Shown one piece after another: positions 53,235 through 62,272 of a DNA stretch of 64,000 nt (within the stretch, counting starts at the first letter, position 1; the number at the start of each line of letters is the position of its first letter). Source of the stretch: Mesorhizobium caraganae (GTDB lineage Bacteria; Pseudomonadota; Alphaproteobacteria; Rhizobiales; Rhizobiaceae). Position numbers and translations under genes: made by a program. The notes beneath the pieces were generated by a model. It saw nothing but the letters and a program-made list of their open reading frames with translations. It was not told where the DNA came from and did not search any database. The stretch is from contig NZ_JAFCGY010000008.1 in the NCBI RefSeq assembly GCF_016836705.1, forward strand, positions 1 through 64,000, written 5' to 3'.

Positions 53235-54560
53235 ATGCATTCGGAAACAGCGCAGGGCGTCGATCCACTCCACGAAGAGCATTCGCTTATGTTGGCAGCG
53301 GCGAGCCAGGGGCGGCATCACGGCCTGCTCAAAACGATTGTCCTGACTGTAATATTCGCTGGTTTCATCGGGATCACGTACGGGTTCTCGATGGATCTCT
53401 TCTCGATCCTGATACCCGACATGATGAAGAGCATCGGCTTCAACTATGTCGAGACCGGCGCGGTTGCGGGGATTGCTCGCTTCGGCTTTCTGCTGGCAAG
53501 CCTGCTTGCCGGCCTCCTCGCCCCCACGATCGGCTACGGCCGGACGATTGTCGGCTCCGTCCTCCTTTCGCTCTGCGCTCAGATTGGAATGGGCGTCTCG
53601 CATTCGGTCGGGATGCTATACGTTCTGGCGTTTGTCCTCGGCGTCTGTTCGTCCGCAGTCTACGTCCCGATGGTTGCCGTAGTGACAAAATCCATACCGT
53701 TTCAGCATCGGGCCAAGGTGTTCGGAATCATTTCCAGCGGGCAGAGCTATGCCGACTTCGCGAGCGGCCTGCTCGTAGCCTCGCTGCTTCCCAAAATTGG
53801 ATGGCGGAACATCTGGTTTTTCATAGCAGTGCTCGGCATAGCCATCGCCACGTTCTCCGTTTTCTACCTGTTTCGCCGTGGCGTCATAGAAAAGACTGTC
53901 GAGGTTCGGACCGATGTCCCGGACTCCGATCGATCCGATATCAGGAAGCGCCTGCGCGCCATCAGCAACCCCCAATCCATGATGATCTGGCTGATTATGC
54001 TCGCAAGCGGGCTCAGCACCTATCCGTTCCAAACATACATATCGCCCTTTGTCCGTGATGAACTGGGCTTCTCAGTCGACCTCGCCGGTGGCATGTGGTC
54101 GGCGATCGGGTTCGTAGGCATGTGGGGCGGCTTCGCCATGGGCTTCATTGCCGACCGCGCTGGCATCCGGACTGCGCTCACAATCTGCTACCTCGCTATG
54201 TCGGCTGCTTCGCTGCTAATGTTTTTCCACCCCAGTGCGCCCAGCCTGATGGCCGCTGCCGCCCTTTATGGGCTGGCCTACTTCTCCATGTACGGCCTTT
54301 TCCCAGCCTACATCAGCAAGTCCTTCGACCCGGCTGCCTCAATATTCGTCTTTGGCGTCGGCAACGTCCTTCTCGGACTTTCAACGACCCTGGGAGGGTT
54401 CTTTGGGGGTTTCGCAAAGTCCGTCTTCGGAACGTTCCATCCTGTCTATCTGTCGGTGTCTGTTGTGAGCTTAGGTCTCGTGTTTCTGACCCTCTTCTTG
54501 AAACGCGAAGGGGTCAACTCGAGTGCCGCCGGAACCCCTTCCCCGGTGACCGCTGCTTAG
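53235..54560 (+). CDS. MFS transporter (12 TM)
   Basis: About 441 aa with 12 hydrophobic helices and a central loop. Helix 1 (TIVLTVIFAGFIGITYGFSM) is followed by a loop entering the second helix; the second half repeats with AGGMWSAIGFVGMWGGFAMGF and IADRAGIRTALTICY (the conserved inter-helix D-R-x-G-x-R). Resembles the oxalate/formate or YbfB-like permeases; the substrate is unknown. I place the start at ATG 53235; an in-frame TTG at 53163 gives an extra 24 residues. Divergent from the LysR gene. Confidence 0.85.
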   Translation: MHSETAQGVDPLHEEHSLMLAAASQGRHHGLLKTIVLTVIFAGFIGITYGFSMDLFSILIPDMMKSIGFNYVETGAVAGIARFGFLLASLLAGLLAPTIGYGRTIVGSVLLSLCAQIGMGVSHSVGMLYVLAFVLGVCSSAVYVPMVAVVTKSIPFQHRAKVFGIISSGQSYADFASGLLVASLLPKIGWRNIWFFIAVLGIAIATFSVFYLFRRGVIEKTVEVRTDVPDSDRSDIRKRLRAISNPQSMMIWLIMLASGLSTYPFQTYISPFVRDELGFSVDLAGGMWSAIGFVGMWGGFAMGFIADRAGIRTALTICYLAMSAASLLMFFHPSAPSLMAAAALYGLAYFSMYGLFPAYISKSFDPAASIFVFGVGNVLLGLSTTLGGFFGGFAKSVFGTFHPVYLSVSVVSLGLVFLTLFLKREGVNSSAAGTPSPVTAA

Positions 54561-54699
54561 CGTACTGTCCAAACCGGGGGAGATTCCGAAGGGCACCAAA
54601 GCCGTCGCAGACTTTTGCAGCGTGCGAAGGTCAAGGAGTTGTGCGACAGTCGCAAAGGAGCCCGAAGCCATCATCCGGCTCGGTTTCAATATATCGCCG

Positions 54700-55609
54700 C
54701 TAACGCCGGATGACGATAATCCCGGCCAGTGCGATGAGAACGATACCGAGCATGGAAGCTGCATCCAGACGTTCCGAGAAGAGCACGACGCCCCATAGCA
54801 CTGCGAAGGCCAGATAGGAAAAGTCCCAGGTCGAAATGATCGAGGATGGTCCCAACTGGTAGGCGATGGCCGTGCCGACGCTGCCGATCAGCATTGTCAT
54901 GCTCAAAAACCCGATCAGCGCCCATTGGGTCCAGCCCATTGGAACCCACTCGCCCATGAACAGGCTTTGCCCACTCTCGCTCCCTGCCATCACGGTCGCC
55001 AGGCTCGCGCCACCCCCGAGAACGATCGCTATCAGGTTGAAAATCAGTGCCAGTACGAAAGGGTTCTCGCCGCGGCTCTTGGTGCGCGTCAGCACCATCG
55101 CCAAAGCGTAGAGAATCGCGGAAACCAGCGGCATCACCGCATATGCTCAAGTCGCCCGCTTGCGGCTTCAGCATGAGCAGCACACCGACGAATCCGAGGG
55201 CGACTCCGACCCAACCTTGCACCCCGACAGGTTCCCTGATCCCGAAGGCCGCAAAAAGGGTAATGAACAGCGGGATCGTGTAATAGACCGCCGCCGCCAT
55301 CGAGAAGTCGAGGTGCGGTAGCGAAGCGTAATAGATGAGCAGGCTCGATAGAAGCAGGCTGCTTCGCACGATGGCCCAGCCTGGATAGGCCGGGCGCAAC
55401 GGTACCTGCGGAAGGCGCCATCTCAGGATCGAGATCAACAACGGCAGCGTGACGCAGGACCGCAGGAAAATGAACTGCGAAAGCGGCATGTGCGAGAGCG
55501 TGACCTTGATGATCGCATCAGCGATGGAAAGCGTCACGTCCGTGAAAACCATCGCTGCAACGGCGATGGCCACCCTGTCTTCCTTGAGGGCCGTCTGACT
55601 GGTCGGCAT
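54700..55609 (-). pseudogene. DMT/EamA-family permease with an internal frameshift
   Basis: Two EamA repeats of five helices. The first half (55609 to about 55145; MPTSQTALKEDRV, SIADAIIKVTLSHMPLSQFI, FMRS-type motif FIFLRSCVTLPL) ends after LLMLKPQAGDLSI. The second half continues in another frame from AVMPLVSAILYALAMVLTRT to SMLGIVLIALAGIIVIRR at 54700. A two-base loss or one-base gain near 55140 separates them. ATG 55609 has GGGAACG upstream. If the shift is an artefact it is a normal 10-TM drug/metabolite exporter of about 300 aa. Confidence 0.75.
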
Positions 55610-55736
55610 TTTCGCGTTCCCTTCTTCGTGCGCCGAGGCTACCGGGCCGAGAACGTTCCAACAATTCCGATTATACGGAAAAGTTGTCCGTGCTATTGTA
55701 CAATGAGCAGCGACACGCGAAAGAGGATGCGGAGCT

Positions 55737-56630
55737 TTGGACAGCGTGAACGACATGATCCTTTTGGCCGAAGTCGCCGAAACGGGCAGCTTTACCCGTG
55801 CCGGGGGGCGGATCGGGATGCCCAAATCCACGGTCAGCCAGCGCATCGCCCAGCTTGAGGCACGTCTGGGACTGCGGCTCCTCAACCGTTCGACCCGGCA
55901 CGTAAGCCTCACCGGCAGCGGCCAGGTCTATCTCGAATACTGCCGCCGCGTTCGCGCAGAGGTCTCGGCCGCGAACATGGCGATGACCAATCTGAAGGAA
56001 CAGCCTGTCGGGACGCTGAAGATCACCTGCCCAGAGGTAACAGCCAGCTATTTCATGCCGACCTTCCTACACGGATTTACCACGCAGTTTCCCCGGATCA
56101 CGGTCGAGCTGATCGCCACAAACCGGCATCTCGACATCATCCGCGAGCAGGTTGATTTCGCTTTTCGCGTTGGCACGACCACAGGTCAGGACCTGATCGT
56201 GCGGCGTGTCTCGTCGATCAAACGGGTTCTCGTCGCCGCCCCAGCCTACCTGGCGGCTGGCAGTCCTCCTCGGAAACCGACCGATCTTCTACATCACCGC
56301 TGCCTGGTGCATGATGCGCAGCCTGAATGGGTGTTCTCGTCAGACGACGCACCGATCGTCATGCGGCCGCCTGCGGCCGCGACTTCGGATTCTATGGGGT
56401 TTCTGCTGCAATCCTGCATCGCGGGCGGCGGGGTCGCACTCCTTCCCGCTTATGTGTGCCAGCCGTCCGTCGCGGTCGGCCGCCTCGTGGAACTGCTACC
56501 GGGCTGGGAAATTCCACCCTATGAAATGATGCTGATCTTTCCCAACCTGAAGAACCAGTCCAAGGCGCAGGTCGCATTCCGCGATTATGTGGATACCTTC
56601 GACTTTTCAGCGTTTGTCATTGGGCGATAG
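55737..56630 (+). CDS. LysR-family transcriptional regulator (pirin/AaeR-like subgroup)
   Basis: 297 aa. Helix-turn-helix ILLAEVAETGSFTRAGGRIG and MPKSTVSQRIAQLEARLGLR, then LLNRSTRHVSLTGSG typical of the CrgA-type LysR subgroup, and an effector domain (VGTLKITCPEVTASYFMPTF). The start TTG 55737 gives the full family N-terminus (MDSVNDMILL); an ATG at 55755 would also keep the helix-turn-helix. Divergent from the EamA permease, about 130 bp apart, and so probably its regulator. Confidence 0.88.
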   Translation: MDSVNDMILLAEVAETGSFTRAGGRIGMPKSTVSQRIAQLEARLGLRLLNRSTRHVSLTGSGQVYLEYCRRVRAEVSAANMAMTNLKEQPVGTLKITCPEVTASYFMPTFLHGFTTQFPRITVELIATNRHLDIIREQVDFAFRVGTTTGQDLIVRRVSSIKRVLVAAPAYLAAGSPPRKPTDLLHHRCLVHDAQPEWVFSSDDAPIVMRPPAAATSDSMGFLLQSCIAGGGVALLPAYVCQPSVAVGRLVELLPGWEIPPYEMMLIFPNLKNQSKAQVAFRDYVDTFDFSAFVIGR

Positions 56631-57111
56631 CCGGAACTTCCCGAGGTCTAACGGCCGCTTTGTTCCGCAAAGCGGACTATCTGTCGCAAAATTCCTAAAA
56701 CCGCGACAGAGCATTTGATGCTAGGTTTCCGGTCGTTTTCGCATCCCATGTCATTGCCGCAACTAGTAGAAATACCGCGACATGATGTGCGACAAGCCTT
56801 TGGTTACCGACCTGACCTCGACGTCGGCCGTTTTCATCGGCTATGCCGTGTGTCGATGCGCGGCCCGGACGTTGACCGGCAGCGCGCCCGGCTGGAACCC
56901 TCGGGTGTCAACCACTACCGTTGAATGTCCAGCAGGAACTGGGTTGGCCCCTGCGCTCTCACCTGATGGCGGCGGAATGCGTAAACCAGTTTTCGCGTGT
57001 GCAATCGATATGCAAAATCGAGCGGCCAGTGAAATCGTTAGCGGAAAATCGCGCCTATCGTAGCACCCAAACCTAAGCAGCACATGACGTTCCCGCTATT
57101 GAAGTCGGGAA
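56631..57111. repeat. Non-coding region with conserved block, copy A
   Basis: About 480 bp with no good gene. From about 56830 it resembles the minus strand of 18.0-18.4 kb: first a GTGTCGATG/GCGGCCCGGAC segment, then, from TTTTCGCGTGTGCAATCGAT (near 56990) to GGGAAGTGAAAGCGACAG (to about 57124), a close match to copy B and a partial match to copies C and D. It leads straight into the RHE_PE00001-family start. Confidence 0.6.
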
Positions 57112-58292
57112 GTGAAAGCGACAGCCACGGAGGTCTTGGCGCGTCTCGACGAGCGGCTTCACCGCTCGCCGGTCCGCGACGGCTTTGTCGAGCGCCAGCA
57201 CTTCGCCGACGCGGCCGCGGCGCTGTGGCTCGAGGGCGAGCTCGTCCACCTCGAGGACCTCGTCCTGCACGACGCCCACATGGACATCCGCACCCCGACC
57301 CACGAGCTCACCCAGGCCCACGCGGTGCTGCGAACCCGCCGGCGCATTTTTGCGCAAAAACCAGACTGGGCGCTCAGCCGCGATGGGTTGACGCAGCTTA
57401 CAGGGCGCTGCGGCGCCATGCCGGCGGGGGGCCAAAAAAGCCGGGAAGGGGAGGGGGCTGAAGCCGGCACCGTTGAAGCCGACAGTAGGGATGACGTTGA
57501 AGACGATCTGTTGGCAGAAGAATTTGCCGAGATCGATGCTGTCCTGGCACGCTCATCAAAGCTCCTCAGCGGCGCCGACGTGCCGGCGAGGACACAGCGC
57601 GCGGACGAGAGGCCGGACCTGATCTACGATCTCGACTGGAATGAAGACGAACGGCTAGGCGAATGGCAGCATGTAATGGCCAGGACGCGCGATCTGCCGG
57701 TCGCCCTGCGCGGCGCGATCCTGCTCGAGGTCTGGCAAGACATCGAGGTGCTGCAGCATGCCACCTGGCTTGGGCCGCTGCTGGTTGCCGCGCTGCTGCG
57801 CCAGGAGGGTCTCGCCGCTGGCCATCTCGCCTGCCTGCATCTCGGCGCCAAGAACATTCCGCGGGAGCGGCGGCGGGCGCGCAATCGGAGCGATCGGCTG
57901 CTGGCCGCTCTCGATGCCATTCACGACGCGGCGGTGGCTGGCCTGAAGGAGCATGACCGTCTCGTGCTGGCGAAAAGCCAGATGGAGCGGCGGCTCAAAC
58001 AACGGCGCTCCAATTCGAAATTGGCCGACCTCATCGAACTCGTCCTGTCACGCCGCTCGTCTCGACCGGCATGATCCAGGACAGGCTGAAGGTGACAAAG
58101 CAGGGGGCGCTCAACCTGGTGAGCGAGCTTGGGCTGCGTGAGATGACGGGCAGGGGAAGGTTTCGCGCATGGGGGATATGTAATTCCAAAGCCTGCCATC
58201 CCATGCGGATCGCGGGTTTGGTCAAAGCCATAGGACACTCACGCTTCCGTCCAAATCGCGCGGCCTCGAGCCTCCCAACTACAGGCCATTGA
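57112..58292 (+). pseudogene. RHE_PE00001 family (DUF1612 + helix-turn-helix) protein with a late frameshift
   Basis: The main frame (GTG 57112 to 58074, 320 aa) contains RLDERLHRSPVRDGFVERQH, HFADAAAALWLEGELVHLED, HDAHMDIRTPTHELTQAHAV and DERPDLIYDLDWNEDERLGE. It stops at 58074, but the usual C-terminal helix-turn-helix continues in the next frame: LVSTGMIQDRLKVTKQGALN and LVSELGLREMTGRGRFRAWG. One missing C (CGCCGCTC for CGCCCGCTC near 58052) explains it. The protein may still be made without its DNA-binding end. Function of the family is unknown to me; it is widespread on rhizobial plasmids. Confidence 0.75.
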
Positions 58293-58411
58293 CTCCCAAT
58301 TGTCATGCCCAAGATTTCCAATCCTCAGAGATTCGGAGAGTGCATGCCTGAGAAATTGACCCCCCGTCAATTGTGCATGTCGCCCGACGACACTCCCGGC
58401 TCGCTTCCCGA
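58293..58411. other. IS-end-like intergenic sequence
   Basis: Contains GAGAAATTGACCCCC (58350-58364), the same 15-mer as at 23603-23617 beside the integrase-type IS. It probably marks a former insertion-sequence end next to the 3' end of the large minus-strand operon. Confidence 0.4.
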
Positions 58412-59311
58412 TCAATCTTGGCGTTTTGCGCCGCTGTTAGTTCCCCGGCTGCTTGAATATTCGCCCGGTTGGTCGAAGAGGACGCAGCGCTTCTGGGATT
58501 GGGTGAATCCGAAAGCGATGCACTGGTCCAGCGCCGAGCAATCCCGTTCGCACTCGCCGCGGGCGCGAGCGCTCAGCACGCGGAACCCGTTTCCCGAAAA
58601 GGCCTTGTCGTTGAAATATTCGAAGTAGGCAGCTGCGCCTGACGCGGTCGGGGTTCCAAGCTCCGACATGACGCCGCTGGTGGCTCGGGCGTTCATCAAG
58701 AGTTGGCCAGGACCTTCCTTGAGGAAGCATTTCCGGTTCCAGGCGTCGTAAGTGAAAGCCTTGCACCAGCCTTCCGAGGCCCGGCACATGGATTCACACT
58801 GATCCACGCTTTCGGCCTGCCTGGTCTCGGTGGCTCTGCTTTTGAGGTCCCTGTTGAGGAAGCGCCTGAACGTGGCAGGCGGTGGCGTCACGGCAATCGC
58901 CTGCTGCGCCGGCTGGTTAGGCTGCGGCGGTGGTTCGGCAGGCTGTGGAGAGGCAGGTTGATTGATTGGCGGATGGTAGCCAGTGACAAGACTGCGGGTG
59001 CCGGCCGTTTGCCCCTGGCGTTCCTCGGCGCCGCCAACGCTCGCGAACAGCCTGCAGACGTCGCCGTTCGACGAGTGGTCAAAGCCGGCGCATCCCGAGC
59101 GCGCGGAGCAAAGGTTTCTACAGGACTCCAACTGGACGCTGACCTTCGCACTGACGATCCCATTCAAGGAAGTGTGCGGATAGTAGAAAAGATCCCCAAC
59201 TGATTGCGCATTCGCTGGCCGAATCCCGGTTGGCGGAACGACAGCAGCAACTGCGCCTGCCACTCCCAAAAGAAGTCCCGCTATTCCGCAGCGAAGACCA
59301 TACGCCAGCAT
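58412..59311 (-). CDS. Exported PAN/Apple-domain protein 1
   Basis: About 299 aa. Signal peptide (LRCGIAGLLLGVAGAVAAVV, then a likely cleavage near ANA-QS), then three PAN/Apple-like modules with paired Cys: CRNLCSARSGCAGFDHSSN, CESMCRASEGWCKAFTYDA followed by NRKCFLKEG, and CERDCSALDQCIAFGFTQ with KRCVLFDQ. A Pro/Gln-rich linker separates modules 1 and 2. PAN domains bind protein or carbohydrate. Start ATG 59311 is behind AAGGAGG. Last gene of the operon. Confidence 0.75.
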   Translation of the reverse strand: MLAYGLRCGIAGLLLGVAGAVAAVVPPTGIRPANAQSVGDLFYYPHTSLNGIVSAKVSVQLESCRNLCSARSGCAGFDHSSNGDVCRLFASVGGAEERQGQTAGTRSLVTGYHPPINQPASPQPAEPPPQPNQPAQQAIAVTPPPATFRRFLNRDLKSRATETRQAESVDQCESMCRASEGWCKAFTYDAWNRKCFLKEGPGQLLMNARATSGVMSELGTPTASGAAAYFEYFNDKAFSGNGFRVLSARARGECERDCSALDQCIAFGFTQSQKRCVLFDQPGEYSSSRGTNSGAKRQD

Positions 59312-59339
59312 GTTTCCTCCTTGCCTAGGCAGCCTCGCG

Positions 59340-60524
59340 CTACCGTTCCCGCACAATGGTCGTTTCCTCGGAAACGGCCGGCGCCAGCTTCCTTTTCAGG
59401 CGCATGACGTTTTCATAGGATTTCTGTATCCGCTCGAGCATTTCCGGGTCCTTGCGCGCTTCTTCAGACAGAAGGGCGGCAACCTTTTCCGGGACCAGGG
59501 GGTCTGGATGTTTGTCGTTGGCGAATATCAGGATGTCGTTCCCTGCCCGAACGGCTCGCAGCACCGAGTCCTCGAAGCTGATGTTGTCGGTAATGGCCTG
59601 CATCTGCATGTCGTCGCTGATGACAACGCCCTTGAAGTGCATGTTGTCCCGCAGCAGCCCGGTCAACGTCGCGCGGGAAAGCGAGGAGGGGATTTGGTTC
59701 GAAAAGGACAGCTTGTCATTTATCACATGCGCGGACATGACCATGTCGACATCCCCCGACGCGATCAGGTTCTTGTAGGGGAGAAGTTCCTTATCGCTCC
59801 ATGTCTTGGAAACGTCCGCCATGCCCTTGTGGCTGTCCTTGGTGCTGGAACCGTGTCCCGGGAAATGTTTCAAGGCCGTTAGCACACCCTTCGCCCGATG
59901 CGCTTCGACGAAAACCTTCGCGTATGCCTCGACCGTCTGCGGATCGGCAGAAAAGCTCCTGCCAAGCTTGCCAATGATCGGATTCGCCGGGTTGACGTTG
60001 AGGTCGACGACCGGAGCCAGGTTGAGGTTGAACCCCAGATCCGAGAGGGCGGAAGCGAGGTTCTGGTAAACCACGCCGGCCTCGTCGGGACTCATGGACT
60101 CAGCCACAGTCGCCTCGCTCGGCGTCTCCTTGAACCCGATGGCACCCGTGAGCCTCTGGATACGGCCGCCCTCCTGGTCGACCGCGATGAGCAACGGGGT
60201 TGCCGCGAAGCGCTGCAGGCCCTCGTTCAGTTCCCTCACTTGCTTAAGGCCGTCGATATTGCGCCCCAGATAGATGACGCCCGTGATCTTTCCTTCCTCT
60301 CCTTGCCTGACGACCCTCGCGTAGCCCTCGGCATCCGGCTCGCTGCCGACGAAGCCAACCAGCACCATCTGCCCGATCATCTGCCGCAGCCTCGCGTCTT
60401 CGATTATGCGGTGCAGCTTGGCGGTTTGAATGTGGGCTCCCGGTACCGGGTCAGCCTTCAGCGGCGAGGAAAGGCCAAAGAGGGCGCATGCGAGAGCGAT
60501 GTAAGGTGCGATCCGCGGCGGCAT
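59340..60524 (-). CDS. Glycoside hydrolase family 3 (NagZ-like beta-N-acetylhexosaminidase), exported
   Basis: A 394-aa GH3 enzyme. The N-terminal signal peptide (MPPRIAPYIALACALFGLSS) suggests a periplasmic form, unlike cytosolic NagZ. Signatures: PLLIAVDQEGGRIQRLTG, the catalytic His/Asp loop KHFPGHGSSTKDSHKG, and the nucleophile Asp in GVVISDDMQMQAI. It should release N-acetylglucosamine-type residues from peptidoglycan or glycans. It lies between the PAN-protein genes, 4 bp after the previous one, so it is part of their operon. Confidence 0.88.
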   Translation of the reverse strand: MPPRIAPYIALACALFGLSSPLKADPVPGAHIQTAKLHRIIEDARLRQMIGQMVLVGFVGSEPDAEGYARVVRQGEEGKITGVIYLGRNIDGLKQVRELNEGLQRFAATPLLIAVDQEGGRIQRLTGAIGFKETPSEATVAESMSPDEAGVVYQNLASALSDLGFNLNLAPVVDLNVNPANPIIGKLGRSFSADPQTVEAYAKVFVEAHRAKGVLTALKHFPGHGSSTKDSHKGMADVSKTWSDKELLPYKNLIASGDVDMVMSAHVINDKLSFSNQIPSSLSRATLTGLLRDNMHFKGVVISDDMQMQAITDNISFEDSVLRAVRAGNDILIFANDKHPDPLVPEKVAALLSEEARKDPEMLERIQKSYENVMRLKRKLAPAVSEETTIVRER

Positions 60525-60527
60525 GTT

Positions 60528-61412
60528 TCAGTCCCTCGGAGCGACGGGATGCACAAAGTCGGGGGTGACCGTACGGCTGTTTTTTCGCGCCGACGTCATG
60601 CCTTTTCTTCGCACCGGGTAGAGGTTCGTTCCGTTGACCAGGAAACATCGGTTGGGTCGCGCGATCACCCAGGTGAACCCACCGCATCCACCGTCGGAGT
60701 CACATTGCTGCATGCATTCCTGGTACGAGATCGCAGCTGATTCCATGCCATTTCCAATGAAGCCGCTGGTAGTGAAAAGCTCCCATCCGGCGGTCAAGGT
60801 CGGAGGAGGAGCCGATGGCTTGGCCTTGAAATAGAGGCCGGACCGTCCCAAAGGGTAGGACTGCACGAAATCGAAGCCGGATTTCAGGAAGCATCGGTTC
60901 ACTTCTTGGTTGTAGGTGAACGCGCGGCAGGAGATTCGGCTGTCACACAGAGCCGAACAGCTTTCAGCATTGGGCGCATCCAGGCCTTTCGTGACGAGAT
61001 CCCCGCCCCAAAGATCAACGCCGCTGAAAGACGCGTAGTACCAGGACTCGGCGTTGGCGGGATCGCGGTAGCCTGGAATCTTCTGGCGCGTGCCGCCTAT
61101 CGAGAGCGGATCAGACTGTGCTGACGCGACTGATGGAAACAAGCGGCAGAGGTTGGTTATAGAGGAATGATCGAAGCCGGCACAGCCGGAACGCTCCAGG
61201 CAGATTTTCCGGCAGTCGTCCAAAGGCCGCCGGAACTCGGCGCTGGGGCTTCCCCTCAGTGCCGTCTCTGGATAGTCGAGAAATTCGCCACCAGACTCCT
61301 GCGCCGACGCCCTCGGAGCAATTCCAGGTATCACAAGCGAAAATGACAGCAGCAGCACGGACGACGCTATCCCCGCCGCGGCCATGCGCAACCGACGACC
61401 CCTCTGCCGCAT
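60528..61412 (-). CDS. Exported PAN/Apple-domain protein 2
   Basis: 294 aa with a signal peptide (MAAAGIASSVLLLSFSLVIP, cleavage near ASA-QE) and three PAN-like modules: CRKICLERSGCAGFDHSS with LCRLFPS; CSALCDSRISCRAFTYNQ with RCFLKSG; and CMQQCDSDGGCGGFTWVI with RCFLVNG. The first module closely resembles those in the neighbouring proteins (Y-P-T-L-G-S plus C...C), so the three genes arose by duplication. ATG 61412 follows GGGGGAAAGCGGGA. Same operon. Confidence 0.75.
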   Translation of the reverse strand: MRQRGRRLRMAAAGIASSVLLLSFSLVIPGIAPRASAQESGGEFLDYPETALRGSPSAEFRRPLDDCRKICLERSGCAGFDHSSITNLCRLFPSVASAQSDPLSIGGTRQKIPGYRDPANAESWYYASFSGVDLWGGDLVTKGLDAPNAESCSALCDSRISCRAFTYNQEVNRCFLKSGFDFVQSYPLGRSGLYFKAKPSAPPPTLTAGWELFTTSGFIGNGMESAAISYQECMQQCDSDGGCGGFTWVIARPNRCFLVNGTNLYPVRRKGMTSARKNSRTVTPDFVHPVAPRD

Positions 61413-61465
61413 TCCCGCTTTCCCCCTTACTCAACCCATGAAACCGATATGAAGGTGCGGCTGGG

Positions 61466-62272
61466 TCAAGGACTGATCGATCCTTCGCAGTAGGTGGTGC
61501 GAAGGAAATTCTCGTATGCGTTGGCGTGGTTCGAACCCGTGTCGCCGGCGTCGAGGCAAAGCGAGCTCAGCAAGTTGTTGGCTTGCGCATTGCCCTCGAG
61601 CGCGAGTTCGAAATACGAGCGCGCCGCCTTGTTGGAGTCGATCGCGTCTACGCGATCCGGCGCGAAGCTCCTTGGATCGTACCATTTCGCCATTTCGAGC
61701 TTCGCGTCCTGGTTGCCTCTCTGCATTGCTAGATTGATCGCCTGCATCCCGACGCTCCGGTCTCCTCGCTTGAAAGCCTCCATGCTCAGGGCGAAGAGTT
61801 CATGGCCGTCGGTGTCGGTCTCCTTCAGCTTCGCCAGCCTGGCTGCAAGCGGAGGATTTGTCGGATCTGTGTAATTCGAAAGCAGGCTGCGCGTCGCCGC
61901 GGTCGAACCCACGCTCACGCGTCCGGCCCCTACGCTCGCGAACAGGCGGCACTCGTCCTTTTGAGAATGGTCAAATCCCTGACATCCGGAACGCGCCTCG
62001 CAGAGTTTCCGGCATTCATCCATCGGCTTGGAAAACTGGGCGCTGACTATCCCGTTCAACACAGTGTCCGGGTAGTTGAAAAGCTCGGTTGCCGCGGAAT
62101 TTTCCTGCGCTCCCGCCGACAGGGCCATGCCCATCAGCATTGCCGCGGCCACAGCCGCCACGAGCCCCCCGAAGGGCAGGAGATACTTGTCCAAGCTGCT
62201 CTTCAGCATGCCTTTGTCCCTTTGACGGTTCCATAGGCGGCGAATTGCCGGACCCTTGTGATTTTCAATCAT
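61466..62272 (-). CDS. Exported PAN-domain plus Sel1-like repeat protein
   Basis: About 268 aa. A signal or membrane anchor (LLPFGGLVAAVAAAMLMGMA) is followed by one PAN module (CRKLCEARSGCQGFDHSQ, ECRLFASVG) and a Sel1-like region (LFALSMEAFKRGDRSVGMQA, INLAMQRGNQDAKLEMAKWY). The Sel1-like part is homologous to the C-terminus of the next upstream gene (FALSGEAYREGDGGIGLQA, INLAMERGNKDAKLEIARWY). Start ATG 62272 shares its A with the upstream TAA (TAATG), indicating translational coupling. Confidence 0.7.
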   Translation of the reverse strand: MIENHKGPAIRRLWNRQRDKGMLKSSLDKYLLPFGGLVAAVAAAMLMGMALSAGAQENSAATELFNYPDTVLNGIVSAQFSKPMDECRKLCEARSGCQGFDHSQKDECRLFASVGAGRVSVGSTAATRSLLSNYTDPTNPPLAARLAKLKETDTDGHELFALSMEAFKRGDRSVGMQAINLAMQRGNQDAKLEMAKWYDPRSFAPDRVDAIDSNKAARSYFELALEGNAQANNLLSSLCLDAGDTGSNHANAYENFLRTTYCEGSISP

